Assembly: GCA_964423095.1 (NCBI GenBank)
Contig: CAYRDI010000001.1
Span: forward strand, 1 to 64,000
Source: Micavibrio_A sp964423095
GTDB lineage: Bacteria > Pseudomonadota > Alphaproteobacteria > Micavibrionales > Micavibrionaceae
Reading direction: 5' to 3'
DNA length: 64,000 nt
The notes beneath the pieces were generated by a model, which saw nothing but the letters and a program-made list of their open reading frames with translations, was not told the DNA's origin and did no database searches. Below, piece after piece: positions 59,909-64,000 of this stretch (position 1 is the stretch's first letter; each line of letters begins with the position of its first letter). The position numbers and the translations under genes were made by a program.

Positions 59909-59912
59909 AGCA

Positions 59913-60734
59913 CTAACTCTTTATTTTATAGCCCGTTTGCAACATGCGCAGCGTCAGGAACGCCAGAAAAAGATTGATGGCGACGAGCATCGCAACACCA
60001 ATCGCCAAATTTCCGTCCGCATGCCCCGTAAACCCGTAACGGAATCCGTCAATCATATAAAAGAACGGGTTGTAATGCACCAATGTCTGCCAGAATCCCG
60101 GTAATTGTTGTGCGGAATAAAAGGTCCCGGACAAAAACGTCATGGGCGTTACAATGAAGTTCGTCACCGCCGCGATATGGTCGAATTTTTCAGACCACAG
60201 GCCGGCGGCAAGGCCGAGGCTGGACAGCATGGCCGTCCCCAGAACCGCAAAAAGTACGACCGCCCAGAGTGCATGAATGGACATCCCCACCGTTGCCCAG
60301 ACCGCAAAGGCGCACACCGCCCCCACGATCACCCCGCGGATAATGCCGCCAACCAGATAGCCCGTGAAAATTTCCACAGGCGACAAAGGCGGCATGAGGA
60401 CATCGACGATATTGCCCTGTACCTTGGCGATCACGACCGAAGACGATGTATTGGCAAAGGCATTCTGCACCATCGTCATCATGACCAGACCGGGCGCAAG
60501 AAAGACCAGATAGGGCATTCCTTCGGTTTTCATGTCGAGCCCGCCGAAGGCCAGCGCAAACACGGCGTAATACAGCAACGTCGTCACCACGGGGGCCACG
60601 ATCGTCTGCGTATAGACATTCAGGAACCGCCCAACCTCCTTTTCAATCAGAGTTTTTAATCCGATCATATTCACAGGGGGAATGACGCGCGGTTTGAGTT
60701 CGCCGCCGTTTGGTATAAAATCCGTTTGTGACAT
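59913..60734 (-). CDS. ABC-2 type transporter permease
   Basis: A 273-residue membrane protein with about six hydrophobic segments and the ABC-2 pattern KEVGRFLNVYTQTIVAPVVTTLLYYAVFALAFGG, FLAPGLVMMTMVQNAFANTSSSVV, then TNFIVTPMTFLSGTFYSAQQLPGFWQTLVHYNPFFYMIDGFRYGFTGH. It belongs to the NodJ/YadH-like exporters. No ATPase gene is adjacent, so the ATP-binding partner must be encoded elsewhere. Its start codon overlaps that of the divergent recX gene. Confidence 0.9.
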   Translation of the reverse strand: MSQTDFIPNGGELKPRVIPPVNMIGLKTLIEKEVGRFLNVYTQTIVAPVVTTLLYYAVFALAFGGLDMKTEGMPYLVFLAPGLVMMTMVQNAFANTSSSVVIAKVQGNIVDVLMPPLSPVEIFTGYLVGGIIRGVIVGAVCAFAVWATVGMSIHALWAVVLFAVLGTAMLSSLGLAAGLWSEKFDHIAAVTNFIVTPMTFLSGTFYSAQQLPGFWQTLVHYNPFFYMIDGFRYGFTGHADGNLAIGVAMLVAINLFLAFLTLRMLQTGYKIKS

Positions 60735-61389
60735 GGAGCAGGAAACCTTGGAAAAATTGCACAAAAATTCTGATGCCCAAGATAGGACAGAGGCCAAAAA
60801 TATCAAGACACCGGCCCCGCGCAAGGGCAAAAAGCCCCCGAAGAGGATCACGGAAAAATACCTTTATAATGCCGGCCTTGCCTATTTACAGCGTTTTCCG
60901 GCCAGCACACCACATTTCCGGCGCGTGATGGGGCGGAAAATCGATCGCTCCTGTAATTACCATAAAGATCAAGACCGTGAAACCTGTGTGCGCCATCTGG
61001 ATAGCACAGTTGAAACCTTGTCCCGGATGGGGCTGCTTAACGATGATGCCTGGCTGCGCGGGATGGTGAACTCCTTGCGCCGCCGTGGGCTTTCCCGCCA
61101 GGCGATCATGGCCAAATTGGCGGCCAAGGGTATGGCTCAAGGCCCTATTCAAGAAGCCCTTAGTACGCACGCCGAAGAAACGGGCACGGCAAACCCAGAC
61201 CTTGCCGCCGCCGTTCTCTTGTGCCGGCGTAAAAAAATAGGCCCCTTCGCCGCCGGTCAAAACGATGACCGGGACGACAAGGCCCTCGCCGCCCTCGCCC
61301 GTGCCGGATTCGGATTCGATGTGGCCCGCAGGGCCCTGTCCATGGATTCGGACGACGCACAAAAAACGATCGACGATATGCGGATTTAA
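60733..61389 (+). CDS. recX: Regulatory protein RecX
   Basis: A 218-residue RecA modulator. After a Lys/Pro-rich 40-residue start, the three-helix RecX repeats begin at KYLYNAGLAYLQRFPASTPHFRRVMGRKI, then DAWLRGMVNSLRRRGLSRQAIMAKLAAKG and ALAALARAGFGFDVARRAL. The ATG at 60733 lies inside the permease start codon (CATG). A TTG five codons later is preceded by AGGA and is a plausible true start. It ends by overlapping the histidine kinase stop by four bases, tail to tail. recA is not in the window. Confidence 0.85.
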   Translation: MEQETLEKLHKNSDAQDRTEAKNIKTPAPRKGKKPPKRITEKYLYNAGLAYLQRFPASTPHFRRVMGRKIDRSCNYHKDQDRETCVRHLDSTVETLSRMGLLNDDAWLRGMVNSLRRRGLSRQAIMAKLAAKGMAQGPIQEALSTHAEETGTANPDLAAAVLLCRRKKIGPFAAGQNDDRDDKALAALARAGFGFDVARRALSMDSDDAQKTIDDMRI

Positions 61390-63950
61390 ACCGTAACGGG
61401 TTCGCGCGCTTCGACCATCGTCACGCGCTTTGCCGGGAAAATAAGTGTGGCCGTGGTCCCCACGCCTTTTTGGGAGAACAGCTCGAACGTCCCGCCGTGA
61501 AGATCCATCAAAGATTGAACCAGCGTCAAACCCAGCCCCGTACCGGATTCGTTTTTGTCGAGCGATGTATCCACCTGCCCGAACGGCGACAACGCTTTTT
61601 CAATTTCGTCGTCCGTCAGACCGATCCCCGTATCCGTCACGGAAACGCGCATCTGTCCGTCTTCATCCACGTCGGCGTGAATGGAAACGCGCCCGCCTTC
61701 AGGCGTGAATTTTACGGCATTCGACAACAGGTTCATGATCATCTGCTTTACGGCATGCGCTTCACCGATCATTTTGGGCGTTTGCGTCGTCACATAGTTT
61801 GAAATGACGGTTTTCTGCATTTCGATTTTTGGGCCCATCATTTCCAGCGCAGAATTCACAACCTTGTTCAAATCCACAACGCCTTCGTTCAACTGACGCT
61901 CGCCGGCCTCGATCCGCGATACATCAAGAATATCGTTGATGACCTGCAACAACCGCTTCCCGCTTTCATGAATGTCGCGGGCATAATCCATGTATTCCGC
62001 TGCTCCGACCTTCCCGAAAACCTGGTCGCGGATGATCTCGGAAAAACCGATAATGGCGTTCAGCGGCGTCCGCAATTCGTGCGACATGTTGGCCAGAAAT
62101 TCGGATTTCGCACGGTACGCCAGATCAGACTGGATCTTCGCTTCCCGAAGGGCGATTTCGGTGGCCTTACGTTGCGTAATATCCTCCATACTGCCTTCAA
62201 AAAAGATCAGCTGATCTTCGTCGTCCTTTACGGCGCGCAGGTTTTCCTGCACCCAGATAACGGCACCGTCCTTGCGGCGAACTTCGCATTCAATATTGAT
62301 ACTGCCGTTCCGCACCGCATCGCGTTGCGATCTTTCACGTTCGCGCGGGTTGAAATAAATATCCGTGTTCGCATTCTTCACATCGCGCAATATTTCTTCG
62401 GGCGTATTGTAATTCAAAATTCGCGCCATGGCGGGGTTGGCACTTAAATAAACACCTTCCGGCGTCACCTGATAAATCCCGGATGCCGCGTTTTCAACGA
62501 TGGCGCGGTATTTCTTTTCGGCTTCCGAAAGTGCGCGTTCGGCACGGCGGCGTTCTTCCACGTCTGTAATCGTCCCCACCACGCGAAGCTGTTTGTTTTC
62601 ATCCTGGCGCAACATCGAAACGGCCAGCTCGACCGCGCGGAAATTTCCGTCCGCCGTCCGCAGACGGGTAAACGCACGATAGGCCGTTTTCTTTCCTTTG
62701 ACCAATTGGGCCAGATTGCTGCGCTGTTCGGCCTGATCAGGCATATATAAAAGGTCGAACAGGTTGCGTCCCAAAGAACGATCCGGCGCGAACCCCGTGA
62801 TTTTTAACCAAGTGTCGTTCAGGAACAGGATTTTTCCATCCGTATCGGTTTCAAAAATAATATCGCTGACGGCATCGATAACCGCACGGTTTTCTTTTTC
62901 CTGTTTGCGGATGGCGTTGTTCAGCTTTTCCCGCTCCATAATTTCAAAGTTCAGCTTGTCGTTCTTTTTCGCAAGCTCTTCGTTCATTTCCCCCAGACGC
63001 AAGGCCTGTTTCTGGTTATTACGAACATAAAGAGTCCCGATCAGGGTTAGCGTAATCCCGAACAACATCATAAGAAGCGGGATTTTCTTCAAAAACATTT
63101 CATGATCAGTCGAACCAACCTTCAGGTTGATTTCCACGGACTTGTCGGCAAACGGCAACGTCGATTGGTTGACGAACAATAATTTCGGGGCCGGCGCATC
63201 CGGATCGACATCGCGGCGGAGATATTTGTAAATCCCCATGTTCTTTTCCCCGAATGCGACAGAGATTTCTTCGATGTTTTTGCGGAATTCAAAAAAGTTC
63301 GGGGCAATGATGTTGCTGACGTTCGTCACACCATAGACAATGTCCGCCCGCCCGTTCGGCAAAGCGATCTTCTTGGCCAGAAGCATCGGGTAATCGCTCT
63401 CCCCCTGCTTGGAAACGAACCCCTGAAATTCGCTGATCAAAACCGTCTGCCCGTCTGTATTGGCAACGGCGTGAACGACCATCTTGTGCAAATCCTGCTC
63501 ATTCTGCTCCGCCCCGGAAGCGGCGGCATCACCTTTTGGGATCAGCAACCTGTGGGCGACATACTGGCCGTCCCCAGTTTGTTCCAGCCAGAAAACATCC
63601 TTGAAGTAATCGCCATAGGAAAAAACATTGTTGAAATTTTTAATAATGTCGTCTGGCTCCAGTTTTCCGGAAAACGACGTGCTGGCCGCCGCCGTCTGGA
63701 TCCCCTTTTCCAGATCGCTGAAACGATCGGACAAATGTTCGCGCGTTTCGTACATCACGGACACGATGCCCTCTTCCACAATCTGGGTAATAAAGACATT
63801 CAGGGTGGCAAAAGCGGTGAACGTCAGAATCAACCCGTTCAAAAGCACCATGATCTGGGCCATGTTGCCGGACAACCATCCTTGCGGCCGCATTCTGGAG
63901 GCAGCGGACATCAAAGTCGGTTTTTGATTGTCATTTCCGATAATTGCCAT
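61386..63950 (-). CDS. Membrane sensor histidine kinase with two PAS domains
   Basis: An 854-residue kinase. Two membrane helices (about 32-54 and 287-309) flank a periplasmic sensor region of about 230 residues. A short coiled coil (KQALRLGEMNEELAKKN) is followed by PAS 1 (AVIDAVSDIIFETDTDGKIL), PAS 2 (AIVENAASGIYQVTPEG) with its PAC, then HisKA (FLANMSHELRTPLNAIIGFSEIIRDQVFG; phospho-His in SHELR) and a HATPase domain (NLLSNAVKFTPEGG, DTGIGLT, GTGLGLTLV). The HisKA sequence is like PleC/DivJ-type alphaproteobacterial kinases. There is no receiver domain and no adjacent response regulator. GGGGATTC SD before the ATG. Confidence 0.92.
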   Translation of the reverse strand: MAIIGNDNQKPTLMSAASRMRPQGWLSGNMAQIMVLLNGLILTFTAFATLNVFITQIVEEGIVSVMYETREHLSDRFSDLEKGIQTAAASTSFSGKLEPDDIIKNFNNVFSYGDYFKDVFWLEQTGDGQYVAHRLLIPKGDAAASGAEQNEQDLHKMVVHAVANTDGQTVLISEFQGFVSKQGESDYPMLLAKKIALPNGRADIVYGVTNVSNIIAPNFFEFRKNIEEISVAFGEKNMGIYKYLRRDVDPDAPAPKLLFVNQSTLPFADKSVEINLKVGSTDHEMFLKKIPLLMMLFGITLTLIGTLYVRNNQKQALRLGEMNEELAKKNDKLNFEIMEREKLNNAIRKQEKENRAVIDAVSDIIFETDTDGKILFLNDTWLKITGFAPDRSLGRNLFDLLYMPDQAEQRSNLAQLVKGKKTAYRAFTRLRTADGNFRAVELAVSMLRQDENKQLRVVGTITDVEERRRAERALSEAEKKYRAIVENAASGIYQVTPEGVYLSANPAMARILNYNTPEEILRDVKNANTDIYFNPRERERSQRDAVRNGSINIECEVRRKDGAVIWVQENLRAVKDDEDQLIFFEGSMEDITQRKATEIALREAKIQSDLAYRAKSEFLANMSHELRTPLNAIIGFSEIIRDQVFGKVGAAEYMDYARDIHESGKRLLQVINDILDVSRIEAGERQLNEGVVDLNKVVNSALEMMGPKIEMQKTVISNYVTTQTPKMIGEAHAVKQMIMNLLSNAVKFTPEGGRVSIHADVDEDGQMRVSVTDTGIGLTDDEIEKALSPFGQVDTSLDKNESGTGLGLTLVQSLMDLHGGTFELFSQKGVGTTATLIFPAKRVTMVEAREPVTV

Positions 63951-64000
63951 GAATCCCCGGGGCGCACCTGTTGGCGCAAAACAGTTCTTTCCACGGTAAA

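Overview
This window reads as one chromosomal scaffold piece from an alphaproteobacterium. The block bamE / CBP3-type chaperone / DUF177 / rpmF / plsX / fabH / ihfA / merR, the nrdR-rib-nusB block, an LdtR-like MarR regulator beside hemB, phaCAB with a divergent phaR, and a DUF6898-like gene upstream of rpiB-glyA all fit that class. The gene set (flagellar stator, FliL, no strong specialisation) and moderate GC would suit a deep-branching, Micavibrio- or Rhodospirillales-like lineage. That placement is an inference that no marker here proves. Three runs of N (100, 10 and 10) show it is a draft or metagenome assembly. No CRISPR array, insertion sequence, integrase or prophage is visible.

Layout. 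1-7.2 kb: the 5' half of a tRNA-Pro, a DUF305 protein, then the leftward envelope/fatty-acid/ribosome block (chaperone, DUF177, rpmF, plsX, fabH, ihfA, merR), broken by an oppositely oriented TPR-like gene. 7.2-12.9 kb: two unrecognised proteins, an RlmD/TrmA-family RNA methyltransferase, a membrane proton pyrophosphatase and FliL. 13-18.8 kb: a leftward series DUF6898-like, rpiB, glyA, orphan gene, nrdR, ribE, FMN riboswitch, ribB, ribH, nusB; ribD is not in the cluster. 18.8-27.3 kb: glutaryl-CoA dehydrogenase, LdtR-like regulator, hemB, motAB, parC and two orphan genes. 27.4-34.4 kb: small protein, recO, aspartate dehydrogenase, histidine phosphatase, secreted orphan, folK-folP, a Tat-exported DUF882 protein and an L,D-transpeptidase.

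34.4-42.3 kb: pfk, two PH-domain membrane proteins and ilvD leftward; DUF465, purE, purK, fumC and a ribbon-helix-helix protein rightward. Four DnaA-box-like 9-mers lie between purE and purK. 42.3-50.3 kb: a very large AsmA-like protein, a cyclic-nucleotide-binding protein and a complete PHB locus (phaC-phaA-phaB with divergent phaR). 50.3-55.3 kb: two large exported proteins that share an N-terminal domain, one with a long coiled coil and one with two TcpQ-like repeats. This pair is the best candidate for an undescribed system. 55.4-64 kb: prfB with its programmed +1 frameshift, a DJ-1/PfpI protein, an OmpA/Pal-type lipoprotein, another lipoprotein, hslO, an ABC-2 permease, recX and a double-PAS histidine kinase.

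The genes are mostly housekeeping: membrane lipid synthesis, flavin, folate, haem and purine biosynthesis, glycolysis/TCA, carbon storage, motility and cell-wall cross-linking. Regulation visible in the DNA includes the FMN riboswitch with an SD-sequestering helix, a palindrome at the phaR promoter, a strong ihfA promoter with a palindromic spacer, the prfB frameshift and seven intrinsic terminators. All family assignments come from reading translated sequence; no database search was run.
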